Shown: positions 51,740-59,726 of the stretch, piece by piece
Layout: every line of letters starts with the position of its first letter
Position numbering within the stretch: the first letter of the stretch is position 1
From: Cellulophaga sp. BC115SP
GTDB lineage: Bacteria; Bacteroidota; Bacteroidia; Cytophagales; Spirosomataceae
DNA: 64,000 nt
Reading direction: 5' to 3'
Assembly: GCF_009905545.1 (NCBI RefSeq)
Contig: NZ_JAAALB010000021.1
Location: 1-64,000 of the forward strand
Notes under the pieces: model-generated
Told to the model about the DNA's origin: nothing
What the model saw: only the letters and a program-made list of their open reading frames with translations
The model's database searches: none
Translations under genes and position numbers: made by a program

Positions 51740-53257
51740 CTACAAATCACGTAGTTGGGCTAAATATCCAAACTCTTCCTCAAGCTTTTCTGTCAATCTT
51801 TCAAACAAACGATAATACGCCTGATACTTGGCGTGATTCTCTGAATTAGGTAACCATTCTTGGTCAAAATTCAATGATTCTGTAGCAGTTTGTAAATTTC
51901 TAAAAATCCCCATTTGCGTCAGCGTCAGTAAGGCAACTCCTTGTCCCACACCATCGTAAGAGAGATTCGCCGTAATTCTTTTACCGAAAATATCAGATAA
52001 CATTTGAACACATAAAGGGTGCGAAGCAAAACTTCCATTAATCCGAATTTCATCGATTTCCCTAAAGGTTGCCAACATTTTTCCAATACTATACACTCCG
52101 AACAAAATACCCTCCAAAGTAGCACGCGCCAAATGAGACTTAGTATGATTGATGTGTAATCCAAAATACGAGCCTCTGGCATTGGCATTCCAAACAGGTG
52201 CTCGCTCGCCTAACAAATACGGTAAAAATACCAATCCATCGGCACCCAAAGGAATTGATTCTATTTTTTGAAAAATTTCATCCAACACTTCTTCTATATA
52301 GGCATGCTCTGAAAAGTCTCCAAATTCCTTCGCAAACCATTCAAATACTACCCCTGCGTTGTTACCAGGCCCTCCACTGATATAACAGTTGTCGGTCAGT
52401 AAATAATTAAAAACCCTTTGTTGTTGGTCTTTTAATAGCTCCTTTCCTGCAATCCTGACAGCCGAACTAGCACCTATCGAAATTACCGCTTTTCCTTCTG
52501 AAATAATCCCAGCACCGAGTGTTGCCAAACAGCCATCTGTTGCCCCAAGAATCACTTGAGTATCTGTAGAAATCCCCCAAGACTTTGCTATTTCGGGCTT
52601 AAGCGTTAGGGTATTATCCATTACCGAACTCACTTCGGAGAGCTGATTAGCTGAGATGTGCGCAAAATCCAAAGCTTCATTTGACCATCTTTTGGTGGTA
52701 ATATCAAACAAACCCGTAGAAGAAGCCATACTTTCATCCACACGATATTGCCCTGTCAGCTGGAAAAGTACGTATTCTTTTAGCGAAATATATTTTGCTA
52801 CTTTTTCTATAAAAATACCACGGTTAGATTCCAGCCAAGCTATTTTCATGAGTGGCGACATGGGGTGGATTGGTGTACCTGTTTGCGCATAAATCCTAGT
52901 ATCAAGTCCTATATCTTGAAGTTTTTTGACTTGATTTTGCCCACGATTATCTGCCCAAATGATTGCTTGTCCCAAAGGAATACCTTTGGCATTGACAGGC
53001 AAAACACTGTGCATCGAACCACTAAACCCTATGGAAAGTATCTTGATTTTATTGGGAAGCACAAATTCATTAATCAAGGTTTTGACAACAAATAAAGTCG
53101 TTATATACACCTGTTCAGGGTCTTGTTCGCTCCATTCCGCAACAGGATGAAAAGTCGGATACGAACCTTGTTTTTGATACAAAGCTTTTCCGCTTAGGTC
53201 ATACACCTGAACTTTTACAGAGGTTGTATTAATATCGATTGTCAGAATGGCTTCCAT
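51740..53257 (-). CDS. FGGY-family carbohydrate kinase, gluconokinase type
   Basis: A 505-aa FGGY kinase in two ATPase-fold halves. The start TIDINTTSVKVQVYD is the phosphate-1 loop. AIIWADNRGQ near 98, PIHPMSPLMKIAWL near 128 and VILGATDGCLATLGAG near 235 match the gluconate/xylulose kinase group, as does LVFLPYLLGERAPVWNANARG near 342. It probably makes 6-phosphogluconate from gluconate. A second kinase of the same type (55724-57157) shares these motifs, so the two are paralogues. The AraC-type regulator gene lies 38 nt upstream on the same strand. Confidence 0.85.
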   Translation of the reverse strand: MEAILTIDINTTSVKVQVYDLSGKALYQKQGSYPTFHPVAEWSEQDPEQVYITTLFVVKTLINEFVLPNKIKILSIGFSGSMHSVLPVNAKGIPLGQAIIWADNRGQNQVKKLQDIGLDTRIYAQTGTPIHPMSPLMKIAWLESNRGIFIEKVAKYISLKEYVLFQLTGQYRVDESMASSTGLFDITTKRWSNEALDFAHISANQLSEVSSVMDNTLTLKPEIAKSWGISTDTQVILGATDGCLATLGAGIISEGKAVISIGASSAVRIAGKELLKDQQQRVFNYLLTDNCYISGGPGNNAGVVFEWFAKEFGDFSEHAYIEEVLDEIFQKIESIPLGADGLVFLPYLLGERAPVWNANARGSYFGLHINHTKSHLARATLEGILFGVYSIGKMLATFREIDEIRINGSFASHPLCVQMLSDIFGKRITANLSYDGVGQGVALLTLTQMGIFRNLQTATESLNFDQEWLPNSENHAKYQAYYRLFERLTEKLEEEFGYLAQLRDL

Positions 53258-53295
53258 AATTATTTAGTATCGATTGTTGAGAAAGAATATGTAGT

Positions 53296-54180
53296 TTATA
53301 CATGGATTTTGCGATAATCTCTTGGTGTATAACCTGTTAGCTTTTTGAAGGTAGTTGAAAAATGCTGTGATGAATAAAAACCAGTTTCCAAAGCAATATC
53401 TGTCAATGACTTATCGCTACTTTTAAGCAATCTACTAGCCTCTGCTATTCGAATATTGATGAGGTAATTGAGAGGTGAAAAACCCGAAAAGCGTTTTACT
53501 TTTTCTGAAAAAGCTGTATTTCCTAATCCTGATAGTCCTGCCATTTCTTCCAAGGTCCAAGGGTGTTCCAAATTGGCTCTCAAGGTTTGCTCTAATTGCA
53601 GAAAAGTCTGTGAAAAATCTTGGTTATTCCGCTCGGTTTTACCCAAGGTTCTCGCCCAAGTAATCAAAATTTCATCCACGATTTGAGGCACTCTGGTACG
53701 ATACCCAAAGGCTTGTTCTTGTACCTCCTGCCCCAATTCCATGATTAGCTGACCGATTGCAGGGTTACGAGGAATGATTGGCTTGGCATTCGACAAAAAC
53801 AGCTTTGAAATAACCACCTGCTCACTGTAAGAGATTTTGCTCCAATCGCCCAAAATTAAATGTCCATCTTTGGTCCAATGGTTGGGCAAAATACTGAGTT
53901 GCATAAATGCGCCTATCTCCAGATATCCCCTCGGATTGCCAAGTGCCTGCCAAGGCTGAACTATCAACGAATCGTTGGGATATAATGGGTAGGTTTTATG
54001 CTCCAGACTCCACTCGTATTTGCCTTCGGTAAAGCTAAAAATCCCTATTCCCGTACGCAAACCAACCTCCCAAGAATCAAGAATGATTTGTTGTACTTTC
54101 TGAGAAAGCAAACAAGACAAAAAAGGAAATTCCTTTAATTCGAGCGATTCGTTTTGTATATAGTAAAAGTTGGAATTCAT
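53296..54180 (-). CDS. AraC-family transcriptional regulator
   Basis: A 294-aa regulator. The C-terminal 100 residues hold two helix-turn-helix motifs (TLEEMAGLSGLGNTAFSEKV near 205; DIALETGFYSSQHFSTTFKK near 255), followed by TGYTPRDYRK. The N-terminal half (about 1-170) is a likely sugar-sensing cupin-like domain with FSFTEGKYEWSLEHKTYPL near 50. It lies 38 nt upstream of one gluconokinase gene and is divergent from the 6-phosphogluconate dehydrogenase gene. So it likely controls gluconate use in both directions. Effector inferred, not seen. Confidence 0.9.
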   Translation of the reverse strand: MNSNFYYIQNESLELKEFPFLSCLLSQKVQQIILDSWEVGLRTGIGIFSFTEGKYEWSLEHKTYPLYPNDSLIVQPWQALGNPRGYLEIGAFMQLSILPNHWTKDGHLILGDWSKISYSEQVVISKLFLSNAKPIIPRNPAIGQLIMELGQEVQEQAFGYRTRVPQIVDEILITWARTLGKTERNNQDFSQTFLQLEQTLRANLEHPWTLEEMAGLSGLGNTAFSEKVKRFSGFSPLNYLINIRIAEASRLLKSSDKSLTDIALETGFYSSQHFSTTFKKLTGYTPRDYRKIHV

Positions 54181-54467
54181 GAGCTAATCACAAGATATGG
54201 CGGAGAAAAAAACCATCTTGTAATTTAGGTAGGTTCATTGGTTTTGGATACAGCAATGAGGCACAATTTTTTACTTTTCTACTAAAAATGAAAGAAAACA
54301 TCATTCTTCAAGCAATAGATTACAGTATGTTTTTTCTAAAACCCTCATTTCTAAAGAGTTCAGGTTTCAATTATAGAAAAGTTTCCAAAGAAATATTTCA
54401 AATATTTTACACCGAAAAAAAATGAAAGTTTTAAGCAAAATAATCCAAGAAATTTGATCTATAGATT

Positions 54468-54607
54468 TAAGTAATCGTGCAGAATAAGATTAAAGTTATG
54501 TGTTGAGGCACTAGGCAACAGGCACAAGGCAAAGAGTGTTAAAAGGATTTTGAAACACTTTTACAGACTATGAATATGTACTTCTTCTAAGTAATCGTGC
54601 AGAATAA
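54468..54607 (+). repeat. Pair of direct repeats, TAAGTAATCGTGCAGAATAA
   Basis: The same 20-nt word occurs at 54468-54487 and 54588-54607, exactly 120 nt apart. The 613-nt gap 54181-54793 holds no gene. The spacer has short repeats (AGGCACTAGGCAACAGGCAC). It could be binding sites for the AraC-type regulator or a decayed element. Confidence 0.6.
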
Positions 54608-54793
54608 TATTCAATCAATTAAAGATGTAAGGTATTTATAATTAAAATTTTACATTCACAATTCACAGCTCATAATTCTGCACTAATACTTATAACGGAT
54701 ATACAATTCACGAATAACGTTTTACAAATTACTGAGTACAGTACACCTTATTTTTATAAACAAAATATCCCGAAACTTTTAACAAATAAACTT

Positions 54794-55690
54794 ATGCAAA
54801 TTGGATTGGTAGGCTTAGGCAAAATGGGTTTTAACCTTGCGTTAAATTTACATAGAAATGGATTTGAGGTAATAGCCAACGATGTAAACCCTGATTTTGT
54901 AACACAAATTGCTCAAAATGGAATTTCTACAGCTTCTAGCTTAGAAGATTTAACTAAACAGCTTTCAGGACGCAGGGTAATCTGGTTGATGGTACCAGCA
55001 GGCGAAATTGTAGATGCTGTCATTGAGCAATTAATTCCTTTATTGAACCCTTCAGACATAATAATAGATGGCGGAAACTCTTTTTTCAAAGATTCTTTGC
55101 GTCGTTACACACATTTGAAAGACAAGGGTATCGACTTCCTTGACTGTGGTACTTCGGGCGGCACCAGTGGTGCATTACAAGGCGCTTGTACCATGATTGG
55201 AGGAGATACCGATGTCTTCAAATATGTAGAAGAAGTTTTTCAAAAAATATCTATCCAAAACGGTTATTTACACACTGGACGAGCAGGAAGCGGACACTTT
55301 ACCAAGATGGTTCATAATGGTATTGAGTACGGTATGATGCAGGCCATTGCAGAAGGCTTCGAAGTATTTGAGCGTTCGCAATTTGATATTGATTTTCAGA
55401 AAACGGCTGAATTATTCAATCATGGCTCAGTTGTAAGAGGTTGGTTGATGGAATTGACAGCCAATGCTTTTGCAAAAGACCCACAATTGGATGCGATAAA
55501 AGGCGTAATGCACTCGTCAGGCGAAGGTAAATGGACACTTGAAACGGCATTGGATATGGGTGTTCCTACGCCTGTAATTGCGCTCTCAGTGATGATGCGT
55601 TATCGCTCTCAAATGGAAGATACTTTTTCAGGAAAAGTAGTCGCAGCACTTCGCAACGAGTTTGGAGGACATGCCGTTGAGAAAAAATAG
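54794..55690 (+). CDS. 6-phosphogluconate dehydrogenase, decarboxylating, short type
   Basis: A 298-aa enzyme of the short bacterial type (usual length about 300; the long type has 470). The Rossmann motif is GLVGLGKMGFNLA (residues 3-15). DGGNSFFKDSLRR near 96, CGTSGGTSGALQGACTMIGGD near 117 and HFTKMVHNGIEYG near 171 complete the active site, with Lys175 as general base. It oxidises 6-phosphogluconate to ribulose 5-phosphate and CO2. The gluconokinase gene follows 33 nt downstream on the same strand, so kinase and dehydrogenase act in sequence. NADP or NAD preference is not clear. Confidence 0.92.
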   Translation: MQIGLVGLGKMGFNLALNLHRNGFEVIANDVNPDFVTQIAQNGISTASSLEDLTKQLSGRRVIWLMVPAGEIVDAVIEQLIPLLNPSDIIIDGGNSFFKDSLRRYTHLKDKGIDFLDCGTSGGTSGALQGACTMIGGDTDVFKYVEEVFQKISIQNGYLHTGRAGSGHFTKMVHNGIEYGMMQAIAEGFEVFERSQFDIDFQKTAELFNHGSVVRGWLMELTANAFAKDPQLDAIKGVMHSSGEGKWTLETALDMGVPTPVIALSVMMRYRSQMEDTFSGKVVAALRNEFGGHAVEKK

Positions 55691-55723
55691 TCGTGATAAG
55701 CATCCGTAGAATTTAAAATTTGA

Positions 55724-57157
55724 ATGCTTATGGCGCATTATTATGCGGGTATTGATTTGGGCACTACTGCCACAAAAGCTGTAGTTTTTAATCAAAAAGG
55801 GGACGTTTTGTATCAGGTGAGTCGGGAATACCCGATGTATCACCCCCAACCAGAATGGAGCACCCAAAACCCTCAAGATTTACTCACAGCATCAAAAGAT
55901 TGTATAGAAGATATTCTTGCTAGATTTGAAGTACGTTTTATTAGTTTCAGCGCAGCAATGCAAAGTTTGATATTGGTCGATGAACAACATCAAGCTTTAA
56001 CAGACTGTATGATTTGGGCGGACAATCGAGCAGCAGATATTGCAGATAACCTAAAACAAAATGCAACTGGTCAGCGGTTTTATGACATTTCGGGAATACC
56101 GATTCATAGCTTTTCGCCCATGACCAAAATTGCATGGCTTAAGGAACATGAACCAGCATTACTAGCTTCGGCGCATAAACTAATTAGCGCCAAAGAATAT
56201 ATCTGGTATCACCTGACCCACGAATACACAATTGATACGACCCTTGCTTCAGGAACTGGCTTGATGGATATACATTCGCTGCAATGGTCGGAGGAAATTT
56301 TGAACTATCTTAGTATCCAAAAAACACAATTGTCTATAATAGTAAAATCAACCCATCGAGCTTATTGTAAGCAATATGGTCTTGAATTAGTAAGTGGTGG
56401 CGGCGATGGAATTCTGGCTAATTTAGGCTCTGGAGCAATTACTCCCGACAAAATGGCGCTTACAATAGGCACAAGTGGGGCAGTGAGAGTGGTTTCAAAT
56501 CAACCTTTTATCGACGCCCAGATGAGAACACAATGCTATCATTTATATGGTACGGAGTATCTCAAATTAGGGGCGGTAAACAATGGTGCAGTAGTTTTGC
56601 AATGGCTCAAAAATAATATTCTTGAGTCTACCGAAACCTACCAAGAATTATTCGAAAAAGCCTCTAAAGTACCAGTTGGTTCTGAAGGATTGTTATTTGT
56701 GCCTTATATTTTGGGAGAAAGAGCACCCATTTGGGATGCCAAAGCCAAAGGACTCATGATTGGCTTAGACATGCAACATACCCAAGGGCATATCATTCGA
56801 GCCAGTATGGAAGGTATTCTATTTGGGTTAAAACAAATTGCAGAGGTACTAGTCCCTCAAAAAGAAAAGTTATCCAATATGACTTTGATGGTCAGTGGAG
56901 GCTTTGCCAAAAGTAATTTTTGGTTACAAATGACTGCTGATATTTTTCAAATGAAAGTAGAAGTCAGTAATACCATAGAAAGTTCGGCATGGGGCGCTGT
57001 GTTACTAGGTTTCCAATCATTCGAGATGGAGTACCACAACGATATAAAAAACGAAATCGTTTTTTATCCCAACACGCAGTATAATCATGTCTATCAACAA
57101 GGGTTTGAGCGATTCAAAAATGTTTACATGCAATTTCTAAACATTGCGATAACTTAA
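55724..57157 (+). CDS. FGGY-family carbohydrate kinase, gluconokinase type
   Basis: A 477-aa kinase. GIDLGTTATKAVVFNQ near residue 8 is the phosphate-1 loop. MIWADNRAAD near 91, PIHSFSPMTKIAWL near 123, GDGILANLGSGA near 228 and LLFVPYILGERAPIWDAKAKG near 325 match the gluconate kinase group. It follows the 6-phosphogluconate dehydrogenase gene by 33 nt and very probably supplies its substrate. It is shorter than the paralogue at 51740-53257. A second in-frame ATG lies at 55730. A terminator follows. Confidence 0.88.
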   Translation: MLMAHYYAGIDLGTTATKAVVFNQKGDVLYQVSREYPMYHPQPEWSTQNPQDLLTASKDCIEDILARFEVRFISFSAAMQSLILVDEQHQALTDCMIWADNRAADIADNLKQNATGQRFYDISGIPIHSFSPMTKIAWLKEHEPALLASAHKLISAKEYIWYHLTHEYTIDTTLASGTGLMDIHSLQWSEEILNYLSIQKTQLSIIVKSTHRAYCKQYGLELVSGGGDGILANLGSGAITPDKMALTIGTSGAVRVVSNQPFIDAQMRTQCYHLYGTEYLKLGAVNNGAVVLQWLKNNILESTETYQELFEKASKVPVGSEGLLFVPYILGERAPIWDAKAKGLMIGLDMQHTQGHIIRASMEGILFGLKQIAEVLVPQKEKLSNMTLMVSGGFAKSNFWLQMTADIFQMKVEVSNTIESSAWGAVLLGFQSFEMEYHNDIKNEIVFYPNTQYNHVYQQGFERFKNVYMQFLNIAIT

Positions 57158-57206
57158 AAACCTTTTTACAAACTTAGCTATCACTATCTATCCCCCTAAT
57201 AAACGA

Positions 57207-57234
57207 AAAGGCTTAATCTCACGATTAAGCCTTT
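57207..57234. terminator. Bidirectional terminator between kinase and esterase genes
   Basis: AAAGGCTTAATC (57207-57218) pairs with GATTAAGCCTTT (57223-57234), 12 bp, 4-nt loop, flanked by A- and T-rich ends. The genes on both sides are convergent. Confidence 0.82.
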
Positions 57235-57240
57235 ATATTT

Positions 57241-58245
57241 TTATCTAAATGCCAACACATCTTTGTGTTTCTTGAAAACCTTTTTCAAAAAATGGTCAAC
57301 ATACTCAACCGTTGGGTCAAACCATGGGGTAAACAAACAAAAAGAGTGAGGAGAATCTTTAAAAGTATGTACTTCTGAATAAATATGATTAGCCTCCAAA
57401 ATTTTACGATAATCGTCTCTTCCTGCGTGCATTCGCTCTACACTACTATTGATAAACAAGGTTGGTGGCGTATTTTTCCCAGTATAACTCAAGGCTGAGC
57501 CCTCTTTCCAAAGCGCAGGATTTTCGTCCTTACCGTATCCAAACCAGTAGGTAGCGGCTGAGGTTCTTTTGGAATCGTCTCCTTCCCCCGATTCTGGATG
57601 AATAAATGCTACAATACCATCTATGTCAACAATCGCCTGTACATCGCTCGAAACACCCGTAACACCTTCGTTTGCTTCAAAAGTTTTAACACCGTTGGTA
57701 TTACCCACCAACGAAGCCAGTTGTCCTCCAGCAGAAAAACCCAAACTTGCAATCTTATTGGCATCTACATGATATTGAGGCGCATTGGCACGAATCCATC
57801 TTACAGCAGCTTTCAAATCTTGCACTGCCGCAGGGTACAACGCCTCAGTAGAAAGACGATATTCTGCCGTAAAAGTAGCGTATCCCAATGAAGCTAGCTT
57901 TTGAGCCAAAGGAATATGCTGCGCTCTATTACCAGAACGCCAACCTCCTCCATGAATAATCAAAATAGCAGGATGTGGTTGATGATGCTTTTCTTTGGGA
58001 TAAAAAGCGTCCAATTTCAATTCCCTTTCACCGATTTTGGCATATACTATATCCCGTTTTTCTGTCACATTTGCATACTGGTTTTCAATAACCAAAAGTG
58101 CATTGGGATGTGTTTTGAGGGTTGTTTTTAAAGCTGAATAGCTATTATAAGAATGATCTCTCACGCCTGTGACTCCGATGGTCGATTGAGCCCATGAGGA
58201 AATAGATAATGAAACGGAAAGAGAAATTGTCAGTAGAGTTTTCAC
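57241..58245 (-). CDS. Exported alpha/beta hydrolase, carbohydrate-esterase-like
   Basis: A 334-aa hydrolase that starts at GTG 58245 (no better ATG is in reach); signal SLSISSWAQ, cleavage near residue 19. The BD-FAE-type fold has oxyanion HGGGW (99-102), nucleophile Ser171 in LGFSAGGQLA, and His300 in DSPHSF. An acidic member probably lies near 270-280. Relatives deacetylate xylan or pectin or cleave feruloyl esters. The next gene upstream is a pectin methylesterase, so I infer a pectin-acetylesterase role. A TATCTTTG element 42 nt ahead suggests its own promoter. Confidence 0.8.
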   Translation of the reverse strand: MKTLLTISLSVSLSISSWAQSTIGVTGVRDHSYNSYSALKTTLKTHPNALLVIENQYANVTEKRDIVYAKIGERELKLDAFYPKEKHHQPHPAILIIHGGGWRSGNRAQHIPLAQKLASLGYATFTAEYRLSTEALYPAAVQDLKAAVRWIRANAPQYHVDANKIASLGFSAGGQLASLVGNTNGVKTFEANEGVTGVSSDVQAIVDIDGIVAFIHPESGEGDDSKRTSAATYWFGYGKDENPALWKEGSALSYTGKNTPPTLFINSSVERMHAGRDDYRKILEANHIYSEVHTFKDSPHSFCLFTPWFDPTVEYVDHFLKKVFKKHKDVLAFR

Positions 58246-58286
58246 AATATTTATAAATATTTAAAGATTTTTTACTCTTATTTCAA

Positions 58287-58294
58287 CAAAGATA
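58287..58294 (-). promoter_or_regulatory. Candidate -7 element ahead of esterase gene
   Basis: On the - strand TATCTTTG matches TAnnTTTG, 42 nt before GTG 58245. No -33 TTTG lies at the expected place, which overlaps the end of the pectinesterase gene. Confidence 0.4.
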
Positions 58295-58303
58295 AGGCTT
58301 CTT

Positions 58304-59284
58304 TTATTTATCTGACCAGAATTTCGATAATTCTTGTGTTATTTTTCCTGCAAAAATCTCTGATTTACTGTAGTTTAAGGCTTCCACTTTAGTCAAATTC
58401 TTAGACCATTTTACCCGATTTGCCATGTTTGCACCTTTTCCTGTCGAATTATATTCAGCATAAAATACTGTTTTTTCGGTTGATGGTCTACCCCAGTTAT
58501 TCCATCCTTCTGCTAAGATATGACTGCCAATTTCACAATCGATAAAAACAGTTTTAGCAAAATCTCTCCAAGGTCTGCCCAAATACACTTTGGTGACGTT
58601 GGCATCAGCAGTAAGTTTACAGTTTTTGAAAACATAGCCGTAAATCACCCAATCAGGTGTCGATGCTGCCGAAACGTATCCATCTGCCTTTGAGTGAATA
58701 TGACAACGTTCGAAAAGTGCCGTAGAAGAACCAAAAATAAAATCGACAGTTCCTTCGATATAACAATCTTCAAAGAGCTGTCGAGCGTTTTCTCCTGAAG
58801 CAAAAATGGTATCTTGATTTCCTAAAAAACGGCAGTTCTTAAAAAAGCATCTATCTCCTTCGACATGCAATGCCACCGCCTGTCCTACCCTGCCAGCGGT
58901 ATTTTCAATAGTTAAGTTTTCAAAAGAAAGGTTATTGCCCATCACTCGCAAGGTATAAGAATCAAAAGTCTCCATTTTACCTTTTCCTGAGTAATCGTTA
59001 TAGCTGATAATCGTGCTATCCTTGTCTTCGCCAACAAATTTGATATTGGTCAAGGTACTCGGAATATCTAATTTTTCTACATACTTACCCTTTTTGATTT
59101 TTATAGTGATGCCTTTGGGAAGATAAACTCTGACAGCGTTGATAGCATCTTGGATATACTTAAAATCGCCAGTACCATCTTTTGCTACTACCAAATCATG
59201 TTGGACTTTTAGGGCTTGTGCATTAACGCCAATAATACTCAGGCAAAAACTGATAGCAATACAAGTGAAGATTCGTTGGAACAT
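58304..59284 (-). CDS. Pectin methylesterase (pectinesterase, CE8)
   Basis: A 326-aa exported enzyme (signal cleavage after VNAQ, residue 23). The CE8 beta-helix signatures are complete: VAKDGTGDFKYIQDAI near 33, GQAVAL with Gln135, GNQDT with Gln157 and catalytic Asp158, GTVDFIFG with catalytic Asp181, and YLGRPW with Arg237 and Trp239. It removes methyl groups from homogalacturonan in the periplasm. The stop lies 58 nt before the start of the esterase gene, so the two form a small pectin-side-chain removal unit. No pectate lyase or SusCD is adjacent. Confidence 0.95.
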   Translation of the reverse strand: MFQRIFTCIAISFCLSIIGVNAQALKVQHDLVVAKDGTGDFKYIQDAINAVRVYLPKGITIKIKKGKYVEKLDIPSTLTNIKFVGEDKDSTIISYNDYSGKGKMETFDSYTLRVMGNNLSFENLTIENTAGRVGQAVALHVEGDRCFFKNCRFLGNQDTIFASGENARQLFEDCYIEGTVDFIFGSSTALFERCHIHSKADGYVSAASTPDWVIYGYVFKNCKLTADANVTKVYLGRPWRDFAKTVFIDCEIGSHILAEGWNNWGRPSTEKTVFYAEYNSTGKGANMANRVKWSKNLTKVEALNYSKSEIFAGKITQELSKFWSDK

Positions 59285-59490
59285 AAATTAATTAGATTAC
59301 AGGTTTTCACATAAATTTCTTTTAAAAGAACCTGTAAGTAATTTTTTACTGAAAGTGCTACTTGCAAATTGGTAAAACTGTTGAAGAAGCTTAAACGTAG
59401 ATTTGTGAATGGCAAACTGTGAATTTGAGTTGTAGAAAGGATTTTATTTTTGTTCAAAAAAGTTCTTATTCATTGTTTTTTGGGTATAGA

Positions 59491-59540
59491 TGCAACCCTT
59501 GCGGTTGCCATGTAGAAGGCGGTAACTGCAAGAGTTGTCA
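59491..59540. repeat. Decayed copy of the REP-type palindrome at 35.1 kb
   Basis: GCAACCCTTGCGGTTGCC is identical to the left core at 35.1 kb; the right arm (GGCGGTAACTGCAAGAGTTG) has several changes. The gap 59285-59678 has no gene besides this repeat. Confidence 0.6.
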
Positions 59541-59678
59541 ATAAACTAAACTTTCGTAAAGCACTAATTGTGAATTTAAAAGATTAGTTAGCAGGCTGCT
59601 CTATTTCTTGAAAACACATTTTATCCTACAAACTAACTATGAAGGTAAGATAAACTTTATCTGTTGTGTGACAAAAAT

Positions 59679-59726
59679 ATCTTTCCCCTTAGCGTTCGAC
59701 TTAAGTCGCACGCTAAGGGGAAAGAT
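59679..59726 (-). terminator. Terminator of phospholipase C gene
   Basis: ATCTTTCCCCTTAGCGT (59679-59695) pairs perfectly with 59710-59726. An inner palindrome GACTTAAGTC extends the hairpin almost to its centre. It abuts the stop codon, and T-rich sequence follows on the - strand. Confidence 0.85.
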
